Part shown: one piece after another, positions 26,712 to 33,466 of the stretch
Layout: every line of letters starts with the position of its first letter
How positions within the stretch are numbered: the stretch's first letter is position 1
Source: Micrococcales bacterium UBA3913
Lineage (GTDB): Bacteria; Actinomycetota; Actinomycetes; Actinomycetales; Microbacteriaceae
Direction: 5' to 3'
Assembly: GCA_002391425.1 (NCBI GenBank)
Contig: DGEZ01000093.1
Coordinates: 1 to 33,840, forward strand
DNA length: 33,840 bases
Made by a program: the position numbers and the translations under genes
Notes under the pieces: model-generated
Seen by the model: the letters and a program-made list of their open reading frames with translations, nothing else
Database searches by the model: none
Told to the model about the DNA's origin: nothing

Positions 26712-26933
26712 ATGGCGAAAAAAGACGGGGTCATTGAGATCGAAGGGCAGGTGATCGAGGCGCTGCCCAACGCCAATTTCACCGTTGAACTGTCGAACGG
26801 CCATCGTGTGCGCGCACACATCTCCGGCAAAATGAGGCAGCACTACATCAGGATTCTTCCCGAAGATCGTGTTGTGGTGGAGTTGAGCCCCTACGACTTG
26901 AGTAAGGGACGAATCGTCTACCGCTACCGGTAG
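26712..26933 (+). CDS. infA: Translation initiation factor IF-1
   Basis: The 73-aa product MAKKDGVIEIEGQVIEALPN is a complete S1/OB-fold IF-1, ending KGRIVYRYR. It occupies the A site during initiation and modulates IF-2 and IF-3. GAGG lies a few bases upstream. It heads the infA-rpmJ-rpsM-rpsK-rpoA-rplQ group. A stable hairpin follows before rpmJ. Confidence 0.98.
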   Translation: MAKKDGVIEIEGQVIEALPNANFTVELSNGHRVRAHISGKMRQHYIRILPEDRVVVELSPYDLSKGRIVYRYR

Positions 26934-26942
26934 GCGACAGGA

Positions 26943-26969
26943 GGGCGTCACACGGCCTGTGGAACGCCC
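26943..26969 (+). promoter_or_regulatory. Hairpin between infA and rpmJ
   Basis: GGGCGTCACA (26943-26952) pairs with TGTG...ACGCCC (26958-26969) with a two-base GA bulge and a CGGCC loop. It resembles the rpsG-fusA hairpin in stem sequence (GCGTCACA) and has no T-run. Confidence 0.5.
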
Positions 26970-26995
26970 ATGGAATACAAGAAGAGCCGAGAATC

Positions 26996-27109
26996 ATGAA
27001 GGTTAACCCGAGCGTCAAGCGGATCTGCGAAAAGTGCAAGATCATCCGTCGCCACGGTCGCGTCATGGTGATCTGCGAGAACCCGCGTCACAAGCAGCGT
27101 CAGGGCTGA
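26996..27109 (+). CDS. rpmJ: Large ribosomal subunit protein bL36
   Basis: The 37-aa product MKVNPSVKRICEKCKIIRRH is the zinc-binding form of L36: Cys11, Cys14, Cys27 and His32 make the site. It lies between infA and rpsM in the standard order. The ribosome binding site is weak (AAGAAGAG). It is the last protein to join the 50S subunit in E. coli. Confidence 0.97.
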   Translation: MKVNPSVKRICEKCKIIRRHGRVMVICENPRHKQRQG

Positions 27110-27117
27110 TCATGACG

Positions 27118-27136
27118 CGGTGAGCGCAACTCACCG
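27118..27136 (+). terminator. Hairpin just after rpmJ
   Basis: CGGTGAG (27118-27124) pairs perfectly with CTCACCG (27130-27136) around CGCAA. GCGTGCGAAAAACTG follows, so there is no U-run. It may be part of the rpsM leader rather than a true terminator. Confidence 0.4.
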
Positions 27137-27159
27137 GCGTGCGAAAAACTGAATACCAG

Positions 27160-27234
27160 GCAGCATACGCGAAATATCGCGATACCTCTGGGTGGAGGCC
27201 AGAGACCGGGTTGCCTGACCCGGGCATATGCTGC
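27160..27234 (+). ncRNA. Candidate four-way-junction RNA in the rpsM leader
   Basis: The closing helix is GCAGCATA (27160-27167) with TATGCTGC (27227-27234), 8 bp, no mismatch. Inside are three adjacent perfect hairpins: CGCGA/TCGCG (27168-27172/27077+100-27181, loop AATA), CTCTGG/CCAGAG (27186-27191/27199-27204, 7-nt loop) and CCGGGT/ACCCGG (27206-27211/27218-27223, 6-nt loop). The first hairpin's right arm is 27177-27181. The element ends 33 nt before the rpsM start, in the place where the alpha-operon leader lies in E. coli. It lacks tRNA features. A ribosomal-protein-binding or other cis-regulatory leader is the natural guess. Confidence 0.5.
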
Positions 27235-27248
27235 TCCACACCTCCCTG

Positions 27249-27269
27249 ATGACAGGAGAAAGCCGTCAT
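27249..27269 (+). promoter_or_regulatory. Hairpin presenting the rpsM ribosome binding site
   Basis: ATGAC (27249-27253) pairs with GTCAT (27265-27269). The loop contains AGGAG (27254-27258), and the start codon is partly in the stem. It could switch with the upstream junction element. Confidence 0.4.
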
Positions 27270-27645
27270 GGCACGTCTAGCAGGCGTTGATCTTCCACGC
27301 GAAAAGCGCGTAGAGGTCGCACTCACATATATCTACGGAATTGGGAAGACTCGTGCGCAGAAGGTGCTCGAGGAAACCCAGGTGAACCCCGACACTCGGG
27401 TCAAGGATCTCACGGACGATGAGCTTGTCGCATTGCGCGACAATATCGAGGGAAATTACAAGGTCGAAGGTGATCTTCGTCGTGAGGTCGCCGCTGACAT
27501 CCGCCGCAAGGTGGAGATTGGCAGCTATCAGGGTCTGCGGCATCGCAAGGGCCTGCCCGTCCACGGGCAGCGGACCAAGACGAATGCCCGTACGCGCAAG
27601 GGTCCGAAGCAGACCGTCGCCGGTAAGAAGAAGGCCGGACGCTAA
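27268..27645 (+). CDS. rpsM: Small ribosomal subunit protein uS13
   Basis: The 125-aa product begins ARLAGVDLPREKRVEVALTY and has the helix-two-turn-helix core and the basic C-terminal tail (GQRTKTNARTRKGPKQTVAG) that touches P-site tRNA. S13 also forms intersubunit bridges with 23S helix 38 and L5. It is preceded by an unusually structured 158-nt spacer after rpmJ. rpsK follows 37 bases later with its own AGGAGAAG. Confidence 0.98.
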   Translation: MARLAGVDLPREKRVEVALTYIYGIGKTRAQKVLEETQVNPDTRVKDLTDDELVALRDNIEGNYKVEGDLRREVAADIRRKVEIGSYQGLRHRKGLPVHGQRTKTNARTRKGPKQTVAGKKKAGR

Positions 27646-27682
27646 GCGCCGCTGATCAGGATCCAGGAGAAGAAGACACATA

Positions 27683-28081
27683 ATGGCAGCACCGAAAGCT
27701 GCGGCACGCAAGCCGCGTCGCAAAGAGAAGAAGAACATCGCCGTCGGCCAGGCTCATATCAAGTCGACGTTCAACAACACGATCGTGTCGATCACCGATC
27801 CGGCTGGCGCCGTGATCTCGTGGGCGTCCTCGGGGGCCGTTGGGCTCAAGGGCAGCCGTAAGTCGACTCCGTACGCCGCGCAGCTGGCCGCTGAGGCGGC
27901 AGCGCGTCGTGCTCAGGAGCACGGCGTCAAGAAGGTCGACGTTTTCGTGAAGGGTCCAGGATCGGGCCGTGAGACGGCAATTCGTTCCCTCCAGGCGGCA
28001 GGACTCGAGGTCGGAACGATCTCGGATGTGACGCCCCAGGCTCACAACGGGTGCCGTCCCCCGAAGCGTCGTCGCGTCTAA
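27683..28081 (+). CDS. rpsK: Small ribosomal subunit protein uS11
   Basis: The 132-aa product has a Lys/Arg-rich start (KAAARKPRRKEKKNIAVGQA), the conserved STFNNTIVSITD segment and the C-terminal AHNGCRPPKRRRV. S11 lines the mRNA exit on the 30S platform. In many bacteria rpsD follows; it is absent here, as in several other actinobacteria, and the next gene is rpoA after a 142-bp structured spacer. Confidence 0.98.
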   Translation: MAAPKAAARKPRRKEKKNIAVGQAHIKSTFNNTIVSITDPAGAVISWASSGAVGLKGSRKSTPYAAQLAAEAAARRAQEHGVKKVDVFVKGPGSGRETAIRSLQAAGLEVGTISDVTPQAHNGCRPPKRRRV

Positions 28082-28142
28082 GTTTGTCGCTCCCGGTCCC
28101 CGCGTGTGCCGTGGCGCGGGATCGAGAGCGTGACTCACCCCC

Positions 28143-28205
28143 TATATTCGGAGGAATCCGGCATTGCCGGGTCCTCATGCAGCCGAGTGTCATATGGCGG
28201 ACACT
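28143..28205 (+). promoter_or_regulatory. Structured spacer before rpoA
   Basis: TATATT (28143-28148) could be a -10 box but has no good -35. GAGGA (28151-28155) pairs with TCCTC (28172-28176), continuing as CCGGC/GCCGG around ATT. AGTGTC (28186-28191) pairs perfectly with GACACT (28200-28205). The GGAGG inside the first stem is masked. A weak hairpin CCCGCG/CGCGGG lies further upstream. An rpoA promoter or translational leader is possible. Confidence 0.4.
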
Positions 28206-28223
28206 TAGCCGAAAGGAAGAACC

Positions 28224-29222
28224 GTGCTCATTGCACAGCGACCCACACTGACAGAAGAAGTTCTCTCGCAGTATCGTTCGCGCTTTGTCATCGAGCCACT
28301 GGAACCCGGATTTGGGTACACCCTGGGAAATTCATTGCGGCGTACGCTGCTGTCCTCGATTCCGGGGGCGGCGGTAACGAGCATCCGCATTGAGGGCGTT
28401 CCGCACGAATTCAGCACGATCCCGGGCGTAGCGGAGGATGTGACGGAGATCATCCTGAACATCAAAGGCCTGGTCGTCTCGAGCGAGCATGACGCACCGG
28501 TGACCGCGTATCTGCGTAAGACGGGTGCGGGGACGGTAACGGCGGCGGATATCACCGCTCCCGAGGGCGTCACGATTTACAACCCCGAGCTGGTCATCGC
28601 GACACTGAACGACAGCGCGAGCTTCGAGATGGAGCTCACCGTGGAGCGCGGCCGCGGATACGTGACCGCAGCGCAGAACCGCGATGAGTATTCAACGAGC
28701 GGCCAGCAGATCCCGGTGGATTCGATCTATTCCCCGGTGCTCAAGGTTACCTACCGCGTTGAGGCGACTCGCGCCGGTGAGCGCACCGACTTCGACAGGC
28801 TCGTTGTGGACGTGGAGACGAAGCCGGCAATCACCCCGCGTGACGCCGTGGCGTCTGCTGGTCGCACGCTCGTCGAGCTGTTCGGTCTCGCCCGGGAGCT
28901 CAACACGGAGGCGGAGGGTATCGAGATCGGCGCCGCTCCTGCGGAGGCGATTGTCAACGCAGAGTTGTCCATGCCGATTGAGGATCTTGACCTCTCCGTG
29001 CGTTCCTACAACTGCCTGAAGCGCGAAAACATCAACTATGTTCACGAGCTGGTGGCGCTCAACGAGCAGCAGCTGATGAACATCCGGAACATCGGCCAGA
29101 AGTCGGTCGACGAAGTCAAGGAGAAGCTCGTCGAGCTGGGGCTGTCCCTCAAGGACTCCATTCCCGGGTTCGACGGCGCTCACTTTTACACCGGTTTCGA
29201 CGACTCGGCCGACCAGAACTAA
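28224..29222 (+). CDS. rpoA: RNA polymerase alpha subunit
   Basis: The 332-aa product begins LIAQRPTLTEEVLSQYRSRF. The N-terminal dimerisation domain (EPGFGYTLGNSLRRTLLSS) and the C-terminal DNA-binding domain (RSYNCLKRENINYVHELVAL with the Arg that reads UP elements) are complete. A short acidic tail follows. It nucleates assembly of the polymerase core. GTG is the start, with GAAAGGAAG upstream. It lies between rpsK and rplQ. Confidence 0.98.
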   Translation: MLIAQRPTLTEEVLSQYRSRFVIEPLEPGFGYTLGNSLRRTLLSSIPGAAVTSIRIEGVPHEFSTIPGVAEDVTEIILNIKGLVVSSEHDAPVTAYLRKTGAGTVTAADITAPEGVTIYNPELVIATLNDSASFEMELTVERGRGYVTAAQNRDEYSTSGQQIPVDSIYSPVLKVTYRVEATRAGERTDFDRLVVDVETKPAITPRDAVASAGRTLVELFGLARELNTEAEGIEIGAAPAEAIVNAELSMPIEDLDLSVRSYNCLKRENINYVHELVALNEQQLMNIRNIGQKSVDEVKEKLVELGLSLKDSIPGFDGAHFYTGFDDSADQN

Positions 29223-29256
29223 GCTGCCGGCCTACACCACAAAGGAGTAAACAATC

Positions 29257-29814
29257 ATGCCTACGCCTACCAAGGGTCCCCGTCTCGGGGGAGGTCCGGC
29301 GCACGAACGTCTGATGCTGGCCAACCTGGCGTCAAGCCTTTTCACTCACGGTCGGATTGAGACCACCGAGGCAAAGGCGAAGCGCCTGCGTCCGGTGGCT
29401 GAGCGACTGATCACCTTCGCGAAGCGGGGCGACCTGCACGCCCGCCGCCGAGTGATGTCGATCATTCGGGACAAGTCCGTCGTGCACATTCTGTTCACGG
29501 AGATCGCTCCCCAGGTGGAGGGACGTGACGGTGGATACACACGTATCATCAAGACGGGGTACCGCAAGGGCGACAATGCCCCCATGGCCGTCATCGAGCT
29601 CGTGCTCGAGCCGGTGAAGAAGAAGGCGGATCGCACCGCTGCTACGCCGACGATTGAGGAGGTCTCCGCCGAGGCGGTGGCGGCGTCCGAGGAGTCCGCG
29701 GAAGCTCCCGCCGAGTCCGCCGACGAGGTGGCAGAGGATCTCGTAGAGGAGACGGAAGAATCGGCTGAAGCTGCAGAGGATGCAGTAGAAGAGGCCGAGG
29801 CCGACAACAAGTAG
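29257..29814 (+). CDS. rplQ: Large ribosomal subunit protein bL17 with acidic C-terminal tail
   Basis: The first 120 residues are normal L17 (PTPTKGPRLGGGPAHERLML; IETTEAKAKRLRPVAERLIT). A tail of about 65 residues of Glu, Ala, Ser and Asp follows (EESAEAPAESADEVAEDLVE), taking the protein to 185 aa. Acidic L17 tails occur in other actinobacteria. L17 is near the tunnel exit, so the tail would project toward nascent-chain factors. AAGGAG lies before the ATG. It ends the ribosomal cluster; a perfect terminator follows 25 bases on. Confidence 0.97.
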   Translation: MPTPTKGPRLGGGPAHERLMLANLASSLFTHGRIETTEAKAKRLRPVAERLITFAKRGDLHARRRVMSIIRDKSVVHILFTEIAPQVEGRDGGYTRIIKTGYRKGDNAPMAVIELVLEPVKKKADRTAATPTIEEVSAEAVAASEESAEAPAESADEVAEDLVEETEESAEAAEDAVEEAEADNK

Positions 29815-29839
29815 TCCGCTGGTCAGGGTGACAGCGTGA

Positions 29840-29876
29840 AGACGGTGGGTTATGCCATAGGCATAACCCACCGTCT
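29840..29876 (+). terminator. Perfect 17-bp terminator after rplQ
   Basis: AGACGGTGGGTTATGCC (29840-29856) pairs without mismatch with 29860-29876 around ATA. This marks the end of the alpha operon. There is little U-run, as is usual for actinobacterial terminators. Confidence 0.85.
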
Positions 29877-29932
29877 GGCTCTGAGCCCACAATGCCCAGC
29901 GGGCCACGATGAGCGATAGGAAGGGCGGGCAG

Positions 29933-30805
29933 GTGCGCCGATTTCGGCTGGACTTAGGCTATGACGGCACAGATTTTCATGGCTGGGCCCGTCAGCCTGG
30001 GTTGCGCACCGTGCAAGGCACTCTGGAAGAGGCAGTGGGGCTGCTCCTTGGTTCTGGCTCTCGCTTCGACCTCGTGGTTGCCGGGCGAACGGATGCGGGC
30101 GTACATGCTCGTCACCAGGTCGCGCACGTAGACATCCCGGACACCGCGCGGTTATTTCAGGGGCCCGATGGGGGTGTGCAGACTGCTGCAGAGCTGATCG
30201 AGAGACGTCTGGGGAGCCTACTGCGTCGCGACCCGGACCTGGTGGTGCATGGAGTGCAGGAGGTCGACGAGTCTTTCGACGCGCGGTTCAGTGCTACGGG
30301 TCGTCGCTACGTGTATCGTGTCGCCGATGCTCAGAGCGTCTCTGACCCGCTTCGGCGCCGGGATACGCTCGTCCTGGGACACGTCCGGCTGGATGAGGAT
30401 GCGGTGGCGGAGGCCTCGGCAGCGCTTCTCGGGTACCACGATTGGGCCGCCTTCGCGAAGCCGAGAGACGGGGCGACCACGTGGCGTACGTTGCGAGAAT
30501 TTTCGTGGAATCGTGACGGGTCGGGCGTCCTGGAGGCTTCGGTGGCTGCGGATGCGTTCTGCCACCACATGGTGCGCTATCTGGTCGGTGCCGCCCTCGC
30601 TGCCGGTCGCGGTGTTCACACGGCCCAGACCCTGGTGCGCATCCGCGACTCGGGAGTCCACGGTCGCGGGATCACGGTGGTCCCGGCCCATGGTCTCACT
30701 CTCGTGGATGTGACCTACCCGTCGAGCGCGGCCGAATGCTGGGCTCAGGCGCAGCGGGCGCGTGCTCGACGCTCCCCGGGCACGTCCGAAACATCCCGGG
30801 GGTAG
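29933..30805 (+). CDS. truA: tRNA pseudouridine(38-40) synthase
   Basis: GTG 29933 is preferred (290 aa, start RRFRLDLGYDGTDFHGWARQ) because AGGAAGG (29918-29924) lies eight bases upstream; ATG 29909 would add eight residues without a good site. The catalytic Asp54 lies in VAGRTDAGVHA. The later motifs FDARFSATGRRYVYRV and DAFCHHMVRYLVGA are those of TruA, which isomerises U38-U40 in tRNA anticodon arms. There is a short Ala/Arg-rich C-terminal tail. Its place after rplQ is standard. It probably has its own transcript, because a strong terminator lies upstream. Confidence 0.96.
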   Translation: MRRFRLDLGYDGTDFHGWARQPGLRTVQGTLEEAVGLLLGSGSRFDLVVAGRTDAGVHARHQVAHVDIPDTARLFQGPDGGVQTAAELIERRLGSLLRRDPDLVVHGVQEVDESFDARFSATGRRYVYRVADAQSVSDPLRRRDTLVLGHVRLDEDAVAEASAALLGYHDWAAFAKPRDGATTWRTLREFSWNRDGSGVLEASVAADAFCHHMVRYLVGAALAAGRGVHTAQTLVRIRDSGVHGRGITVVPAHGLTLVDVTYPSSAAECWAQAQRARARRSPGTSETSRG

Positions 30806-30821
30806 ACGGCTGCTTGAGGGC

Positions 30822-30850
30822 TTGTGCGCGCGTGAATACGGCCCTATCGT
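30822..30850 (+). promoter_or_regulatory. Possible promoter of the GAF/Fis regulator
   Basis: TTGTGC (30822-30827), a 17-bp spacer and TATCGT (30845-30850) would start transcription near 30857, within a few bases of the ATG at 30862. That would make a leaderless or near-leaderless mRNA, which fits the absence of a Shine-Dalgarno site there. Confidence 0.4.
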
Positions 30851-30861
30851 GGCGATATGCA

Positions 30862-32715
30862 ATGGAGCAGCCGGGGTGGTCACGGGTGAATCGTTCGCGT
30901 CGTGTGACCGTGGCCTCCGCTCGTCACCGTTTTCTGTCCGGCGAGCGGGTCGTCGAGCCACTTGTGGACGCGCACATCGTCGCGTCCTGGGATCGCTCGG
31001 TGCGCGCGCGTGTGCCCAGTAATGGTGGCGATATCCCGTTCAGGTCGGACGCGGACCCAGAGTCTCGCCTGGCGTGGGCCTCGCGTGAGCCGGTGCGGAA
31101 AGCGGTGCATGCTCTGGGCACCCTTCCGGTGGGTATTGTCGTCGCGGATGTGGACGGCACGGTGCTGGCGCGTGCCGACGCGGATCGCCCCGCCCGCAGC
31201 GCACTTGACCGGATCAGCCTGGCCCCGGGGTTCGTGTACGGCGAGAAAGCCGTGGGGACCAATGGCGTGGGGACGGTCATCGAGACTGGCCGATCCTGTT
31301 TCGTGGACTCGGTGGAACACTTTCACGAGCGGTTTCACGACTATGCGTGCGCCGGTGCCCCGATCCGATCCCCGCGGGATGGCTCCATGATCGGGGTGGT
31401 GGATCTGACTGCGCTGTCGCGGGATGCCAGCCCCCTGATGCGCTCGCTGGCGGAGCTCACCGCGGCGCAGATCGAGGCGGTGCTCGCGGGTGAGCTCACT
31501 GCGGCCGAACGGGTCTTTTACGCAGAATTCTCGCGGCTGAGCGCCCGCCGCCCTACCTTTGCGTTCTCTGCCGATGTGGCGCTGGCCAATGCGGCCGCAG
31601 AAAGCCTTGTTCCCGCGGCGCACCAGGACGGCCTGCGACGCATGATCGAGCGTCGGCTCCGCCAGTGCGATGCGGATACGTGGATCTGTGAACTCAACAC
31701 GGGAGCGCATGTTCTGGTGAGCGCCCACGGCGTCTCGCATGCTGGTGCACGGGTCGGTCTGTGCGCGACGGTGGCTCCGGCCGCATCCGCGGTGACGGCC
31801 TTGGCGAATGCCCCACACTGGACGAAGAGGCGAGATGCGGATATTGACCCCGTGGAGTCGCTGTTGCCTGTGCTGTCGACCCACTCCCAGTCGCCGACGT
31901 GGCGGTTGGCTATATCCGGGGTGCGGCGGGCGCTGCGTTCGCGACGTCCATTCATCGTGGTCGGGGAGCCGGGAGTCGGCAAGGTTGCCGTCATCTCGAA
32001 GGTGGCGCGAACGGTGGCAGCGGCCTCGCCGGTGGTGGTGGTGTCTGCGGATGCGGATGCGGACGGTGCAGCCACCCAGAAACACCCCTCGTGGCGAGCG
32101 ATTTCATCCCTCTACGAGGGCGTTCTTCCGGAGAACGCGGTTGTGGTGCTCAAGAATGTGCACGAGTATTCTCGCGGTGAGCTCGATCATGTGCGGCTCC
32201 TGCTGGCCGATGTCGTTCTGCGACGCCCCGACCTCGCCGTCGTGCTCACCACCCGACCGACGATGCTGCGCGATGGGGGGCCGCTTGAGCCGATCCTCCG
32301 TTACACGGCCGCGACGATTACGATTCCCCCGCTGCGGGAGCGCATGTGGGACTTCCGGCTGATTGTGGGCGCTTTGATGGATCAGCTGGATCCGGGGTCG
32401 GCGTCGCGGCTGTCGGCGTCGGCGTGGCATCGCCTGGAGCAGTTCCGCTGGCCGGGCAATATTCGCCAGCTCGCCGGTGTCCTGGCGAAAGCGGTGGAGG
32501 CTGCGCCCCGTGGGGTGATCCATGGTGAGGATCTGTACGTGGACGACCAGGTTCCCCTCTCTGGGCTGGGGGCGGTTCAAGCTGCCGAACGCGACCTGAT
32601 GGTGGAGGTGCTGCGAACCGTCGGCGGCAACAAGGCACGTGCGGCGCAGCGACTGGGAATCTCACGGTCGACTTTGTATCGGCGTCTACAGATGTACGGG
32701 ATTGGCCAGATGTGA
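30862..32715 (+). CDS. GAF/Fis-type transcriptional regulator (AcoR-like)
   Basis: ATG 30862 gives 617 aa; GTG 30886 is the alternative. Residues about 70-205 form a GAF-like sensor domain with GEKAVGTNGVGTVIE (GTNGVGT from 132), a hallmark of acetoin/glycerol-type activators. Residues about 345-555 resemble the AAA+ domain of sigma-54 activators but are degenerate: the P-loop is GEPGVGK (368-374), and no GAFTGA sigma-54 contact loop is present. WPGNIRQLAG matches the end of such domains. The C-terminus has a Fis helix-turn-helix (NKARAAQRLGISRSTLYRRL). Actinobacteria generally lack sigma-54, so it probably acts with the housekeeping polymerase. Neighbouring adh is its likely target. Its last 30 bases overlap the convergent IclR gene. 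Confidence 0.85.
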   Translation: MEQPGWSRVNRSRRVTVASARHRFLSGERVVEPLVDAHIVASWDRSVRARVPSNGGDIPFRSDADPESRLAWASREPVRKAVHALGTLPVGIVVADVDGTVLARADADRPARSALDRISLAPGFVYGEKAVGTNGVGTVIETGRSCFVDSVEHFHERFHDYACAGAPIRSPRDGSMIGVVDLTALSRDASPLMRSLAELTAAQIEAVLAGELTAAERVFYAEFSRLSARRPTFAFSADVALANAAAESLVPAAHQDGLRRMIERRLRQCDADTWICELNTGAHVLVSAHGVSHAGARVGLCATVAPAASAVTALANAPHWTKRRDADIDPVESLLPVLSTHSQSPTWRLAISGVRRALRSRRPFIVVGEPGVGKVAVISKVARTVAAASPVVVVSADADADGAATQKHPSWRAISSLYEGVLPENAVVVLKNVHEYSRGELDHVRLLLADVVLRRPDLAVVLTTRPTMLRDGGPLEPILRYTAATITIPPLRERMWDFRLIVGALMDQLDPGSASRLSASAWHRLEQFRWPGNIRQLAGVLAKAVEAAPRGVIHGEDLYVDDQVPLSGLGAVQAAERDLMVEVLRTVGGNKARAAQRLGISRSTLYRRLQMYGIGQM

Positions 32716-33312
32716 GATGTGATCGGCTGCCTCCTGCGCGCTGTGCAGCAGGGCATCGTCTGGCAGATAGGTTGCCACGCTCAACCAGCCGTTGGTCTGG
32801 CCGCCCCAGGTCAATGGCACGGTGTGGATGTGCGGCAGGGAGTCGTGGCGTGCGATGGCCTGGGAGAGCATGTGTGAGGTGATGTCGCTGCTGGATGACT
32901 CGGGGTTTACAGGGAGAGATTCTCCGATGCGCGGGACGGCGTGCGGGGATGTGAGCGTCAGACGTCGAGCTGCGCACATCGCGTGCCGTCCAGCGCGCGC
33001 CCACCCCAGGGCGGTCGCGTTGTTACTGAGGGAGAGCTCATCGGTTGTGTGCCGCAGGATGCCCCAGAAGGCTCCATGCTCGCGTTCTTCCGCGAGCGCG
33101 AGTGGGTACCACACCGGCCCCAGCCGCCAGTGCCCGTTTGGTGTGCGGGTGACGAACCCCTCGTCTGCCAGGGCGCTGAGGATGCGTGATGTCGTGGGCT
33201 CGGATAGGTCTGTGACGCGTGCCAGGTGAGCTATCGATGTCGGCTGTTCGCTATCGTCCGCAACGGCACGGATGACGGCCGCCGCACGTTGGATAAGTTG
33301 GGCCCCCTGCAT
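32686..33312 (-). CDS. IclR-family transcriptional regulator
   Basis: The 208-aa protein starts at ATG 33312, with GGAGG before it. The N-terminal winged helix-turn-helix is clear (TSIAHLARVTDLSEPTTSRI, then LSALADEGFVTR). The C-terminal ligand-binding half is shorter and more divergent than the usual IclR effector domain, so total length is below the family norm of about 250. IclR proteins sense small metabolites and repress or activate adjacent catabolic genes. It is divergent from the alcohol dehydrogenase gene across a 154-bp region with an inverted repeat, so it very likely controls that promoter and perhaps its own. Confidence 0.8.
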   Translation of the reverse strand: MQGAQLIQRAAAVIRAVADDSEQPTSIAHLARVTDLSEPTTSRILSALADEGFVTRTPNGHWRLGPVWYPLALAEEREHGAFWGILRHTTDELSLSNNATALGWARAGRHAMCAARRLTLTSPHAVPRIGESLPVNPESSSSDITSHMLSQAIARHDSLPHIHTVPLTWGGQTNGWLSVATYLPDDALLHSAQEAADHISHLANPVHL

Positions 33313-33319
33313 GTGTCCT

Positions 33320-33387
33320 CCACATTGTGGATGTTCAGGTGTCTCAATATGCTACAGCGACTGTGCGGATGACTCGAATGAGACACC
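33320..33387 (+). promoter_or_regulatory. adh promoter with candidate operators
   Basis: TTGTGG (33325-33330), a 17-bp spacer and TATGCT (33348-33353) read toward adh. GGTGTCTCA (33338-33346) lies between the two boxes, and its exact inverted copy TGAGACACC is at 33379-33387, 32 bp on and downstream of the predicted start. CCACATTGTGG (33320-33330) is an 11-bp palindrome over the -35. These are good candidates for IclR or GAF/Fis regulator binding. Confidence 0.5.
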
Positions 33388-33466
33388 GATCCGCGTGCAA
33401 TTCTGGTGATGTTCGCGACGGTTGGGCAAAGATGCCCCGTCGCCCAGAGATCACGGAGGTTAATGT

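Noticed and set aside
27160..27234. tRNA gene in the cloverleaf before rpsM
   Set aside because: Helix lengths (8, 5, 6, 6), loop sizes (4, 7, 6) and linkers do not fit a tRNA, and there is no TTCGA T-loop or CCA end.
28082..28223. Missing rpsD as a deletion
   Set aside because: As I recall, several actinobacteria encode rpsD elsewhere, so its absence between rpsK and rpoA is not unusual.
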